Position numbers and translations under genes: made by a program. From positions 17,339 through 81,338 of the forward strand of contig JACZXH010000002.1 of assembly GCA_022571715.1 (NCBI GenBank): a stretch of 64,000 nucleotides of DNA, in the 5' to 3' direction. This document shows positions 1-9,652 of the stretch, one piece after another; position 1 is the stretch's first letter; each line of letters starts with the position of its first letter. This stretch comes from Bacteroidota bacterium (GTDB lineage: Bacteria > Bacteroidota > Bacteroidia > Cytophagales > Cyclobacteriaceae). The notes beneath the pieces are model-generated. The model was not told the DNA's origin, ran no database searches, and worked only from the letters and a program-made list of their open reading frames with translations.

Positions 1-1031
1 TCAGGACATGGGATCATCCGCACGTTTTTAGGTGGCTTGCGCGGATCGCCCGTAAACCAGGAGTACGATATTGAAAATTCATGCGCCCCGCCACTCGTTG
101 CTCCCAGACCTGACAACGTAAGATCATAGCTGTAACCAATATTGAAAATCTCTTTTTTACTTACCTGTTTGAAACCCATCAAAAACACTATCGATTCATT
201 GTTTACATTTCCTTCGATGCTTTTTAATGGCAATCCGCGGTACCACAACCCAAAAACTATTGGCTCATATGTAAAATATAGCCCAAGGTCAAGCTGATCG
301 AACTGTCCCTGAAATTTGTATTGGGCAGTAGGCGCCACACTGCGTTCCTGCGGCCGTGTAAACATCCCTTCGCCCACCAATCCCGGGGTAAAGAAAAATT
401 TATAACCTACATGTACACTGTATTTTCTGGGTAAAGTGCTGTTACCTCCGATAAGAGACTGGTTTGGCCTGTTGAGATGAAATGCAGATACTCCGAGCCA
501 GGCACTTTCAGAATAAATCAATGCACCTGCTCCCAAATCAAAATAATTATTCACTGAACTGCCATCGAATGTCTCCTGGGTAGTCGGATTGATTGTACCA
601 TCCGGGTTAATCTGGTCTCCGAATATCAGACTTCCGAAATTTATATCTCTTAGTACATATCCTGCCGAAAACCCAGCACGAATAGTATATATCTCTGTAA
701 GCGCCAGTTGATAAGCATAATGTGCAGATATTGCCGTAGATTGCAAGCCTGATATGGTTGCCCTGTCACGACCTGCATAAAATCCAATCCCGCTGTTTTT
801 ATCATCAATAAAATGATCAACCCAAACAGCATAACTGACAAAATTGGCATCAAGTGAAGGCCACTGATTGCGATAATTGCCCCCAACCCTTGTAAGCTGG
901 GAAGCTCCCGTAAATGCCGGATTAAGAAATAATGGATTTGAATAGAACTGCGAATATTGTGCATCTTGAGCTGTTACCAAACCAGGCACAAATAGAATAA
1001 AAAATATAAAATTTCGTTTTTTAGCTAGCAT
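1..1031 (-). CDS. PorP/SprF-like type IX secretion membrane protein (3' end cut by window edge)
   Basis: Outer-membrane beta-barrel protein of the PorP/SprF family, which works with the type IX secretion system and in several species helps export proteins with type B C-terminal domains. The frame starts at the ATG at 1031 (MLAKKRNF), has a short signal peptide ending near VTAQ, and continues with QYSQFYSNPLFLNPAFTGA, a family hallmark, then NYRNQWP. The last visible residues (NVRMIPCP) match the usual Cys-Pro end of the family, so probably only a few codons lie outside the window. It is divergent from the large secreted protein at 1244. Family assignment is by recognition; the partner substrate is inferred from the neighbourhood. 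Confidence 0.85.
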   Translation of the reverse strand, partial: MLAKKRNFIFFILFVPGLVTAQDAQYSQFYSNPLFLNPAFTGASQLTRVGGNYRNQWPSLDANFVSYAVWVDHFIDDKNSGIGFYAGRDRATISGLQSTAISAHYAYQLALTEIYTIRAGFSAGYVLRDINFGSLIFGDQINPDGTINPTTQETFDGSSVNNYFDLGAGALIYSESAWLGVSAFHLNRPNQSLIGGNSTLPRKYSVHVGYKFFFTPGLVGEGMFTRPQERSVAPTAQYKFQGQFDQLDLGLYFTYEPIVFGLWYRGLPLKSIEGNVNNESIVFLMGFKQVSKKEIFNIGYSYDLTLSGLGATSGGAHEFSISYSWFTGDPRKPPKNVRMIPCP

Positions 1032-1243
1032 ATAAATTATGGCCGCATATTTGAGTTAAGCAAATAAATAAAATTTCAATCACATACATGACACATCTTA
1101 TATTTAATTTTATACAAACCCTTAAACGTTTAAATTCGTTTTTATGGTATCCAAATTTAATATTCTCTCTTATATTGGCTTAATAATTGAATGGTAAATG
1201 GATTTTGAAGAGAAATTATTTGATTATTTAAGATTGGGAGCAC

Positions 1244-4200
1244 ATGGCTAAAAAAATTACTTACCTGATAGCCGGCTTGTTGATAATTTCTGGAATTACC
1301 CACAGCGGATATTCTCAGATACTTTTTCCTGGTTTTACTAACCACAACTGGTATTTTGGTAATTCTGTATTCAGTATCTCGTTCAATAAGGGTACTCCTG
1401 CATATGCCTACCTCGATTCAGTAATGGTTACACCTTACAGCCCGTTTGGAAATGGCGTCGCTACTGATGAGGTTACCGGTGAGCTTTTATTCTATACCGA
1501 CGGTTCCACTGTTTATGATGCGAGTCACAGGGCTATGCCTGGTGCTGTAAGCCGGCCTGCGGTGGCAGCTAACCAGGGTATTGCGTTAAGTCCTGTACCT
1601 GGCAGCCCCGACCAATATTACATATTTGCAATCAACGGATCAGGTGATGTGGACTTTTCAGTTGTTGATATGCAGTTTTCGGGAAATCCGCCGGCCCAGT
1701 TTGGCGGCGCTAATCTCGGTGATGTAAGTACCTGGAGGCAGGATATGCCTGGCAACACCGGCAATAATGTATCGGAAGCCATGATGGTTGTACCAAAAGC
1801 CAATCTGGCGGCAGGCTACTGGCTTATAACTCAGGAGGCTAACAGCACCATTTATAAGGTGATCGACATCGGACCCGGCGGCATAGGCACTGAAACCTCG
1901 GTTAATTTGCTTTCCGCAGGCGCTGTGCCACTAACTGCATCACATTTTGGTATCAGTCCTTCGGGTCAGATTGCCGTTGCTCCGAAAGAAGCAAATAAAA
2001 ACATTCACTTGCTTGATTTTGATTTTTCAACAGGCTCTATCACCTTCAATTCACTCATTCTGAACTCTGCTACTACGGATGTTTCGGCTTCAGAAGCCAT
2101 TTATGATGTCGAATTTTCTGTCAGCAATTTTTTTGCCTCCCAAACCGGAAGCACCATTGATCAGGCCGGACTGTTTGCCTACGACCTGTTAAACCCCGGC
2201 ACTACGGCAAAGCAGATTTTTCCAGGTACCATATTCAGAAGCTATGGCCTGAGATACGGTCCTGACTCTAAAATTTATCACCTATACCAGGAGTCAAGTG
2301 GAGGCCCTCTGATTGTAGGCCGAATTGAAAATCCTGCTGATCAGGTCGATAGCCTTGTTTATACGGAAAGACTCTATCAACTTAGGAATTTTGGTGCACT
2401 ACAATTTCCTGCCGTTCTGCCACCAAAAGTTATTACAATCCCTATGCCAACCATAATGAGTCTCGGAACGTGTGTATCTGATACTATCTGGTTTTTCCCT
2501 GATATGGACCCTTTCACGGATCAATTTCAATGGAACTTTATGGATACCAATTTCCCTGCCGATCAGAGCGCTGTAAGCCCGGGCTATAATTATACATCGC
2601 CCGGTGGATATAATGTGACGGTAACTACATCAGTGGCTGGAAACTCATCAACAGGATCACTTTCAATAAATATTACACAAACCCAGTTGCAAATTGACCT
2701 TGGAATGGACACAGTGATATGCCCGAACGATACCCTGTTGCTTGCAATTGACCCCCAGGTTTTTCCGCAATTACAGAATGTAGTCTGGTCTAACGGTGAA
2801 ACCAATGTATCGTCGATCTTTGTGACGGAAGGAGGCAATTACTGGGTAAGTGGTACTGATAGTGCCACCGGATGCAACATCAACGACGCCATACAGGTTG
2901 ACGAATATGGCCTGAATATCACCATTGCAGCTATCTGGTATTTTGGCAACCTGGCAGGACTGGATTTCAATCAGCAGCCACCGGTCCCACTTGACGATGG
3001 GGCAATGACTGCACCAGAAGGGTGCGCGGCATACTCCGACAGAAACGGAGATATCCTATTTTATACAGACGGGCAAACCGTTTATAACAACTTGCATCAG
3101 GTAATGCCTAACGGAACCAACCTCGCTGCTGATCCGGGTGCAGCCCAGTCCACCCTGATCGTACAGTTTCCATCTAATGAAACATTGTATTATATCTTTT
3201 CAAATACATGCACAAATCCCCTGGTTACCTGTGACGTTTTTCAGCTCAGCTACTCGGTAGTGGACCTTAAGGTGGCAGCCGGAGGTGATGTGGTTATTAA
3301 AAACAAGCCGCTATTTAAAAACAGCACCGAACGTATCACTGCCGTATCGTTCGGGAATATTTTATGGCTTGTAGCGCATGAATTCGGCACCAACACTTTC
3401 AGGGCATATCCTGTCACGGAATTTGGGATCGGAGCGCCGGTACTTTCTTCAGTAGGTTCAATCCACAGCAAACATGACGGAACAATGGGTGACGGATATA
3501 TGAAGTTGTCAACTGACGGTACCCGTATTGCGGTAGCACTGCCTTCGACAGGTTCGAATGTGGTAGAATTGTTTGATTTTGACGCCTCCTCAGGCATTGT
3601 AAGCAATGCGTTGCAATTAGACCTGAATGACACCTCGGGCAAAGTGTACGGCGTTGAATTTTCACCAAATTCAAACTGGCTGTATGCTACACTGTCTAAT
3701 TTTGAATCGGGAGCACAATCTAAGATTTATCAATGGCACGTTGACTCCACAACCCTTGCGGGCAACGTAACCGATACAGATTATATCAAAAGCTCTAGGG
3801 CCATCATTTCGAGTGGTACGACCACTGAAGCGCTGGGAGCCATCCAGATCGGCCCTAACAACGCCATGTACGTAGCCATCAATGGCCAGTCTTTTCTGGG
3901 GACCATAAACAATCCGGATGGCCTGCAGGATGGTACCACCAATGCATTTGCGGACCTGACAAGCGGACAATCGCTGGCAGGAGGAACATCAAGTGCCCTT
4001 GGCCTTCCGAACTTTGTTCAAAACCTGTCTACCCAGTTACCAGCGCCTGAAATTTTCATACCTGCCACTGCTTGTGCAGGAGATCTGATCAATTTCAGCG
4101 CCACCGCTACATCCATTATTGATGAATTTGCATGGAGTATTTTCGATTCTTCAGGAGGCCTGGTAGGCACTTCAACGAATCAGGGTGATACTATTACGCT

Positions 4201-6601
4201 CGTTATTCCGGACACGTACATATTCAGTGTACGCATATTTAACCGCTGCCTGGACCCGATTGCCTTTCTCACTGATTCAATAACCGTATTTCCAATACCA
4301 CTTGATCCGTTCGGACTTAATGCCGTTCCCATTTGTGATCAGGTGATTACACTTACGCCTTACAACAACGATCAACACACAGAATATGATTACCTGTGGA
4401 GCACTGGTGAAACTACACAGGATATCATCGTATCCGCGATCGGTACGTACAGTCTGGTTATCACCAATCCGGTGGCAGGATGTACAAATGATTTTGAAGT
4501 ATTTGTAGGCCCCCCGTTTACCGTAGATCTCGGCGTTGACCAAACCATTTGCGACGGCACGTCGCTGACGCTGGACTCACAAGCCAACGCCGATAATTAC
4601 ATCTGGGAACTTACAGTTGGAGGTACGTTATTTCCGATAACCGGCTTTGAATCATCCCGGTTTTTACCACTTAACCAACTTGGCCCTCCTAATAATCCGG
4701 CTCTGCTACCCGGCCAGATCAATACCATAACCGTTGGCGTTGTGGATCCGGTCAATCCGGTTTGTATCGTCCGGGATACGGTGGAAATCACCATAAATAC
4801 ATTACCGGCGGTAAATGTAACTGTCATGGATGTAGATACTTGCGGAGTAGCAAATGGTAAAATGGATATAGAGGGAAGTGCGACAGAAGATGTAACATAT
4901 ATTGTTACAAGCGGTACTATACTTATTACAAACCTGATTCCCGCCGGCACCGGACCGGTTACAATCGCCGGGCTTGCGAGCGGCGTTTACTCCGTTACCA
5001 TTACCAGCAGTGTTACGGGATGCACTGATTCACAGAACGGGATTGCTATTAATGAACCCGCTACATTCAACATTGATCGTACAATCACGACCAACGATGG
5101 ATGTGATCCTTTATTCCCGTCAGGTACCATTACATTTGTTCTGGATATCAACGCATTTCCTCTAACCTACACCCTGCGTGATCAGATTACGAATATAGCG
5201 GTTCCGAATCATGATAGTGTAAACGTACCTGCGGCAGATGACAGCACAAATTTTACACTTGTGAATATTCCAACGGGAACCTACTCCCTTGATATTAATA
5301 CGGCCGGATGTTCTGCATTTGCCACAGATATAATTGTTAACAAACTTCCGATAACCGACCTTGATGGTCCGGCCATTGTAACGGCATGCGATACACAAGT
5401 ATTATTATCAAACTTTTTTACAACCACCACTCCGGGAGCTGTCATCGAATGGTCCCCGGATGGGAGCGCCGGAAGCTACCAGGATGCCGTCACCGTACCT
5501 TTCACAACGCTGGGTATTACGGATATATTCATCCGGGCGACCAATGATCCCCTGGTTTCATGCGATTCCATACGTAATACACAAGTGGTTCTGACGCCAC
5601 AACCAACTGTTAGTGTAGTTGCAACGGAGGATTGTTCAGGTTTTGTGAGATTGACTGCTAACCCCGACAGTTACCCGGGTGCATCATATCTTTACCAGTG
5701 GTTCGGCGGTGGGCAACCCACCTCCATATCTGCACAACAATCGGTAGATATATTCAGTAATGGCACAGATTACAGGGTGGTGGTAAGTCATGCTGTTAAT
5801 CTTACCTGTAATGTCACCTCGGCGTTTCAAACGGTGGTAATACCCATACCATTTACAGTACAGCTTAATTCCACATCTGCCTGCACAGACGCTGAATTCA
5901 CAGTCACAGCGGCTACCTTCAGGGACGACCTTACCTACAAGTGGTTTATTAACGGTGTGGAGCAGGGAGAATCGTTAAACCAGATCGTTCGCGAAAATCT
6001 TCCGGGGTTATACCGGGTTGAAGCTTCTGACGACAAAGGTTGCACGCAGTCCGACGAGCTTGAGATTATCATCAATGATCCGACTCCCAGTGAGATTCTA
6101 CCACTTTACACGGTATGCTTTCAGGAGGTAGGCTCACTTACCATTGACCCGGAAGCCACTTATCTATCATATACTTGGATAAACCGTGAAACCGGACTGG
6201 TTATTGACACTTCGCCCACATTTACCACAGACCAACCAGGCAAGTTTCAGGCAAATCTGGTTAATGGTTTTCAGTGTATCACAAGTGATGCTTTCGATGT
6301 GATCGAAGACTGTGAAGCCAAGATTATTGCACCCAATGCATTTCATCCGGGAAGTAGTATTGAGACGAATCAAACCTTCCACCTGTTTACAGAATTTGTG
6401 GATGAATTTGAGATTTTTGTTTACAATCGTTGGGGCGAGCTAATCTTTCATTCCAGCGAGAAAGATTTCAACTGGGACGGAACACTAAACGGCAAATTGT
6501 CACCAGTGGGCTCATATACCTGGGTAGTTAAGTACACGAAAGAATTTGGTGGTAAAGGCGAAACACTTAGTCAGTTCGGCGGTATTACGCTGGTACAGTA
6601 A
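1244..6601 (+). CDS. Giant secreted protein with gliding-motility-associated C-terminal domain (T9SS substrate)
   Basis: A 1785-residue cell-surface or secreted protein. A signal peptide (about residues 1-25, ending GYSQ) is followed by two tandem propeller-like regions, each opening with a WYFGN motif (about residues 31 and 565) and each containing a FYTDG.TVY segment. After them come several PKD/Ig-like segments rich in Cys, for example around residues 1000-1680. The last about 90 residues (from IIAPNAFHP, with VYNRWGELIF and WDGTLNGK) are the type B sorting domain (CHU_C, gliding motility-associated) that directs export by the type IX system. The start is the ATG at 1244, with no Shine-Dalgarno. 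The actual function, adhesin or otherwise, is not visible. Confidence 0.88.
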   Translation: MAKKITYLIAGLLIISGITHSGYSQILFPGFTNHNWYFGNSVFSISFNKGTPAYAYLDSVMVTPYSPFGNGVATDEVTGELLFYTDGSTVYDASHRAMPGAVSRPAVAANQGIALSPVPGSPDQYYIFAINGSGDVDFSVVDMQFSGNPPAQFGGANLGDVSTWRQDMPGNTGNNVSEAMMVVPKANLAAGYWLITQEANSTIYKVIDIGPGGIGTETSVNLLSAGAVPLTASHFGISPSGQIAVAPKEANKNIHLLDFDFSTGSITFNSLILNSATTDVSASEAIYDVEFSVSNFFASQTGSTIDQAGLFAYDLLNPGTTAKQIFPGTIFRSYGLRYGPDSKIYHLYQESSGGPLIVGRIENPADQVDSLVYTERLYQLRNFGALQFPAVLPPKVITIPMPTIMSLGTCVSDTIWFFPDMDPFTDQFQWNFMDTNFPADQSAVSPGYNYTSPGGYNVTVTTSVAGNSSTGSLSINITQTQLQIDLGMDTVICPNDTLLLAIDPQVFPQLQNVVWSNGETNVSSIFVTEGGNYWVSGTDSATGCNINDAIQVDEYGLNITIAAIWYFGNLAGLDFNQQPPVPLDDGAMTAPEGCAAYSDRNGDILFYTDGQTVYNNLHQVMPNGTNLAADPGAAQSTLIVQFPSNETLYYIFSNTCTNPLVTCDVFQLSYSVVDLKVAAGGDVVIKNKPLFKNSTERITAVSFGNILWLVAHEFGTNTFRAYPVTEFGIGAPVLSSVGSIHSKHDGTMGDGYMKLSTDGTRIAVALPSTGSNVVELFDFDASSGIVSNALQLDLNDTSGKVYGVEFSPNSNWLYATLSNFESGAQSKIYQWHVDSTTLAGNVTDTDYIKSSRAIISSGTTTEALGAIQIGPNNAMYVAINGQSFLGTINNPDGLQDGTTNAFADLTSGQSLAGGTSSALGLPNFVQNLSTQLPAPEIFIPATACAGDLINFSATATSIIDEFAWSIFDSSGGLVGTSTNQGDTITLVIPDTYIFSVRIFNRCLDPIAFLTDSITVFPIPLDPFGLNAVPICDQVITLTPYNNDQHTEYDYLWSTGETTQDIIVSAIGTYSLVITNPVAGCTNDFEVFVGPPFTVDLGVDQTICDGTSLTLDSQANADNYIWELTVGGTLFPITGFESSRFLPLNQLGPPNNPALLPGQINTITVGVVDPVNPVCIVRDTVEITINTLPAVNVTVMDVDTCGVANGKMDIEGSATEDVTYIVTSGTILITNLIPAGTGPVTIAGLASGVYSVTITSSVTGCTDSQNGIAINEPATFNIDRTITTNDGCDPLFPSGTITFVLDINAFPLTYTLRDQITNIAVPNHDSVNVPAADDSTNFTLVNIPTGTYSLDINTAGCSAFATDIIVNKLPITDLDGPAIVTACDTQVLLSNFFTTTTPGAVIEWSPDGSAGSYQDAVTVPFTTLGITDIFIRATNDPLVSCDSIRNTQVVLTPQPTVSVVATEDCSGFVRLTANPDSYPGASYLYQWFGGGQPTSISAQQSVDIFSNGTDYRVVVSHAVNLTCNVTSAFQTVVIPIPFTVQLNSTSACTDAEFTVTAATFRDDLTYKWFINGVEQGESLNQIVRENLPGLYRVEASDDKGCTQSDELEIIINDPTPSEILPLYTVCFQEVGSLTIDPEATYLSYTWINRETGLVIDTSPTFTTDQPGKFQANLVNGFQCITSDAFDVIEDCEAKIIAPNAFHPGSSIETNQTFHLFTEFVDEFEIFVYNRWGELIFHSSEKDFNWDGTLNGKLSPVGSYTWVVKYTKEFGGKGETLSQFGGITLVQ

Positions 6602-6642
6602 AAATAATAATTATCTATAGATTGCATTCTCTTGCTCGATAC

Positions 6643-6661
6643 ATGCAGACACTGCATTTTT
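6643..6661 (+). terminator. Likely intrinsic terminator after the giant secreted protein
   Basis: A perfect 6-bp stem, ATGCAG with CTGCAT, closes a three-base loop (ACA) and runs directly into TTTTT. It lies about 40 bases after the stop codon at 6601 and before the next gene on the same strand. Confidence 0.55.
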
Positions 6662-6705
6662 GTAATAAAAATTTATCATAATGTTTAATAAAAAATATTC
6701 ATCTT

Positions 6706-7065
6706 ATGAAAAAGCTTATTCCAGTACTCCTATTTATTTTTGTAATCTGTATTTACGGATTTACTGATTACAACCAGATTTTAAATACTTCCCTGAAAAT
6801 CACCGTGGTTGACTATCTTGGCAATGTGGTGAAGGAGGCAAGTGTAACACTTTACCCAACTGATAAAGACTACAGAAATGAAACGAACGCGGTTACAGAA
6901 ACCCAATACACAGATAAAAAAGGAAGGGTTACATTTAAAAAACTTGAGCCAACAATATTTTTTGTATATGTAGTTAAAGACGATATGAATAATGTAGGAG
7001 GCGGGGTACAAACGGATACGCTCGAAAAGGGCAAAATAAATAAAGTGAATATCGTTATTGAATGA
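6706..7065 (+). CDS. Small secreted protein with carboxypeptidase-regulatory/transthyretin-like fold
   Basis: A 119-residue protein with an N-terminal hydrophobic signal (KLIPVLLFIFVICIYGF). The mature part reads LKITVVDYLGNVVKEASVTLYPT, then YTDKKGRVTFKKLEPT and a terminal NKVNIVIE. This is the pattern of a single carboxypeptidase-regulatory-like or Cna-B-like beta-sandwich (V.D..GN.V..A.V.L, then T...G...F..L). Such domains are common modules on the Bacteroidota cell surface. No catalytic residues are expected. It sits alone after the giant secreted protein, separated by a terminator, so it probably has its own promoter. The molecular role is unknown. Confidence 0.7.
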   Translation: MKKLIPVLLFIFVICIYGFTDYNQILNTSLKITVVDYLGNVVKEASVTLYPTDKDYRNETNAVTETQYTDKKGRVTFKKLEPTIFFVYVVKDDMNNVGGGVQTDTLEKGKINKVNIVIE

Positions 7066-7362
7066 TAATTACAGTTGGTCAACCATTTACAAATGAACAT
7101 TTGTCCATCAGTCACTTTTCCTTTTGAACCGCTTTCAAGCAGTAGGATATCTTTACAGTTGTATTTACTTTACAACTTTTAAATCTTTCTCACCCGATTG
7201 CTATCGGAATCAAGATGAAAAAAGTGTTGGTAATAGCCACAAATGCAATTTGCGGCTACATCCTTCTTTACTTGATTGCTTCATAACGTTCAATTCCATC
7301 GTCAATTATGCCTGGAGGCGATTAATAGAGGATTCTGACTACAAACAGTGATAATCCTTTTA
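7066..7362. other. Intergenic region, no gene recognised
   Basis: About 300 bases between the small secreted protein and the sua5 promoter. An open frame on the plus strand (7124-7351) has no recognisable protein pattern and runs into the promoter, so it is treated as chance. No clear hairpin or repeat was seen. Confidence 0.5.
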
Positions 7363-7370
7363 TACCTTTG
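7363..7370 (+). promoter_or_regulatory. Bacteroidota -7 promoter box for sua5-pgk
   Basis: TACCTTTG matches the TAnnTTTG consensus exactly. It ends only 6 bases before the ATG at 7377, so transcription would begin at or very near the start codon, giving a leaderless or nearly leaderless message. No convincing -33 TTTG was found upstream. Confidence 0.45.
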
Positions 7371-7376
7371 CCTGTA

Positions 7377-8354
7377 ATGGCAGAAACGGGGAAAAATATA
7401 GGTAAAGCCATACAAATTCTGGAATCCGGAGGGTTGGTTGCCATTCCAACCGAAACGGTGTACGGGCTGGCTGCCAATGCCTTTAACACCGATGCAGTTG
7501 CCCGTATATTTGAAGTCAAGAACAGGCCATGGTTCGATCCGATAATCGTGCACTGCTCCGGACTAGCCGAAACGGAACAAATTGTAAAAGAAATTCCTGA
7601 TTTAGCCCGTTCACTGGCAGAAAAATTCTGGCCCGGACCGCTGACCATGCTTTTGCATAAACAGGATGACATTCCTGATCTGGTCACAGCAGGTAGACAA
7701 AAAGTAGCCATTCGTGTTCCGGATCATCCGATTACATATACTCTTCTGAAATCGCTGGATTTTCCGCTCGTAGCGCCGAGCGCCAATCCGTTTGGATATG
7801 TAAGCCCCACCTCAGCACAGCATGTAAACCAGCAACTTGGAGACCATATTGATTATATTCTTGATGGCGGTGAGTGCCACGTAGGAATCGAATCCACCAT
7901 TGTAGGGTTTAAGAATGATACAACAGTTATTTACAGGTTGGGTGGCCTGGAACCAGCAAATATTGAATCAATTACAGGCAAAATTGTATTCAAGCCACAA
8001 AGTATCTCAAATCCCAATGCACCGGGTATGCTGGAAAGCCATTATGCCCCGGAAAAAAGAATGATCCTGGGTAATGTGGATGAGCTTCTAAAAAAATACG
8101 ATTCGGATAAAACAGGAATTATCCGGTTTAAGCGACAAGCAGGCAAAAAAGCTTCCGGAAATGAATTGTATCTATCCGTAACGGGCGATTTAAGAGAAGC
8201 TGCAAAAAACCTCTTTTCGATTCTCAGGCAAATGGATACAATGGATGTGGAGGTAATACTTGCAGAAAAAGTGCCTGAAGAAGGACTTGGGCTTGCTATA
8301 AACGACCGGTTGAAACGAGCCGCAGGAAAACGGATGCAGAAAATAATTACCTGA
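7377..8354 (+). CDS. sua5: L-threonylcarbamoyladenylate synthase (Sua5/YrdC/YwlC family)
   Basis: Makes threonylcarbamoyl-AMP from threonine, bicarbonate and ATP, the first step of the t6A37 modification of ANN-decoding tRNAs, in the cytosol. The YrdC domain (about residues 5-190) has [17 protein letters not shown] and the KNRP loop for nucleotide and threonine binding. The linker motif [11 protein letters not shown] leads into the Sua5 C-terminal domain (about 215-325), so this is the long two-domain form rather than the short TsaC form. The ATG at 7377 is chosen over an in-frame TTG at 7368, which lies inside the promoter box. pgk follows after 11 bases, so the two are probably co-transcribed. 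Confidence 0.92.
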   Translation: MAETGKNIGKAIQILESGGLVAIPTETVYGLAANAFNTDAVARIFEVKNRPWFDPIIVHCSGLAETEQIVKEIPDLARSLAEKFWPGPLTMLLHKQDDIPDLVTAGRQKVAIRVPDHPITYTLLKSLDFPLVAPSANPFGYVSPTSAQHVNQQLGDHIDYILDGGECHVGIESTIVGFKNDTTVIYRLGGLEPANIESITGKIVFKPQSISNPNAPGMLESHYAPEKRMILGNVDELLKKYDSDKTGIIRFKRQAGKKASGNELYLSVTGDLREAAKNLFSILRQMDTMDVEVILAEKVPEEGLGLAINDRLKRAAGKRMQKIIT

Positions 8355-8365
8355 ACATAAGACAA

Positions 8366-9553
8366 ATGAAAACAGTAGATTCATTCGATTTCAAAGACAA
8401 AAAAGCGCTGGTCCGTGTAGATTTCAATGTACCCCTCAATGACAAATACGAGATTACCGACCTTACACGTATAAAAGCCGTTGAGCCAACCATACGGAAA
8501 ATACTGAACGATGGCGGATCTGTCATCCTGATGTCGCACATGGGCAGGCCCAAAAGCGGACCTGAGGAAATGTTTTCATTAAAACATATTGTAAATGAAC
8601 TGTCGGATCGTTTTGGTACTATGGTGAAATTCGCATCCGACTGCATCGGTGAGGAATCCATTAAGCTTTCTGAAGCTCTCAAACCGGGAGAAATTTTATT
8701 GCTTGAAAATCTCCGGTTTCATGCAGAGGAGAAAAAAGGGGATGCCGGTTTTGCACAAAAGCTGGCAAAACTTGGGGATGTATATGTAAATGATGCTTTC
8801 GGCACCGCCCACCGCGCTCATGCCAGCATCTCGGTTATAGCACAGTTCTTTGACGATAAAATGGCCGGATATGTAATGGAAGCCGAGCTGGCAAATGCTA
8901 AAAAGGTGCTGGAAAGGCCTAAAAGGCCTTTCACCGCCATAATGGGAGGCGCTAAAATCTCAGACAAAATTTCCATTATCGAAAAAATGCTCGACAAGAT
9001 AGATAACCTGCTTATTGGCGGAGGCATGAGCTACACTTTTTTTAAAGCCCTGGGAGGTAAAGTAGGAAAATCGCTTGTGGAGGAAGATAAACTTGAACTT
9101 GCAGCTATGCTCATCAAAAAGGCAAAGGAAAAAGGCGTAAACCTTGAACTTCCCATCGATTCAGTTATTGCCGATGATTTCAATAATAATGCCAATACGA
9201 AGATTGCCAAAAACTTCTCCATCCCCGATGATTGGATGGGACTGGATATCGGACCGGAGGCACGTGAGGTGTTTTCAAACATTATACGTGAATCGGGTAC
9301 CATTATGTGGAATGGCCCGATGGGAGTTTTTGAAATGCCGAACTTTGCCAATGGAACGTCTGCCATTGCACAGGCGGTGGTTGAGGCCACTGAAAGAGGT
9401 GGATATTCACTGATCGGCGGGGGGGACTCTGCAGCAGCAATTAATAATCTCGGTTATGGCGATAAAGTATCGTACGTTTCTACCGGCGGCGGGGCCTTAC
9501 TCGAATACATGGAAGGAAAAGAACTGCCCGGGGTTACTGCCCTGGAGTCTTAA
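8366..9553 (+). CDS. pgk: Phosphoglycerate kinase
   Basis: Glycolytic and gluconeogenic enzyme that transfers phosphate between 1,3-bisphosphoglycerate and ADP in the cytosol. At 395 residues it has the usual bacterial length. The N-terminal domain shows VRVDFNVPL and SHMGRPK (substrate-binding Asp, Asn and Arg), then LLENLRFH and [13 protein letters not shown]. The C-terminal nucleotide domain shows [22 protein letters not shown] and the terminal GGGDSAAAI motif. It begins 11 bases after sua5 on the same strand and converges on recQ, whose coding sequence ends 100 bases downstream. No clear terminator is visible in that gap. Confidence 0.97.
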   Translation: MKTVDSFDFKDKKALVRVDFNVPLNDKYEITDLTRIKAVEPTIRKILNDGGSVILMSHMGRPKSGPEEMFSLKHIVNELSDRFGTMVKFASDCIGEESIKLSEALKPGEILLLENLRFHAEEKKGDAGFAQKLAKLGDVYVNDAFGTAHRAHASISVIAQFFDDKMAGYVMEAELANAKKVLERPKRPFTAIMGGAKISDKISIIEKMLDKIDNLLIGGGMSYTFFKALGGKVGKSLVEEDKLELAAMLIKKAKEKGVNLELPIDSVIADDFNNNANTKIAKNFSIPDDWMGLDIGPEAREVFSNIIRESGTIMWNGPMGVFEMPNFANGTSAIAQAVVEATERGGYSLIGGGDSAAAINNLGYGDKVSYVSTGGGALLEYMEGKELPGVTALES

Positions 9554-9652
9554 CCGATTCCACATGAGGCGCCCGTAATCAATATCGTCTTTGCCACAGT
9601 AAAATATATTATTATTGAAAATAAGAGGGTACTTGAAAATTTAAACTCGAAT

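Noticed and set aside
7124..7351. A 75-codon plus-strand frame between the small secreted protein and sua5
   Set aside because: Odd composition, no family pattern and it runs up to the sua5 promoter region.
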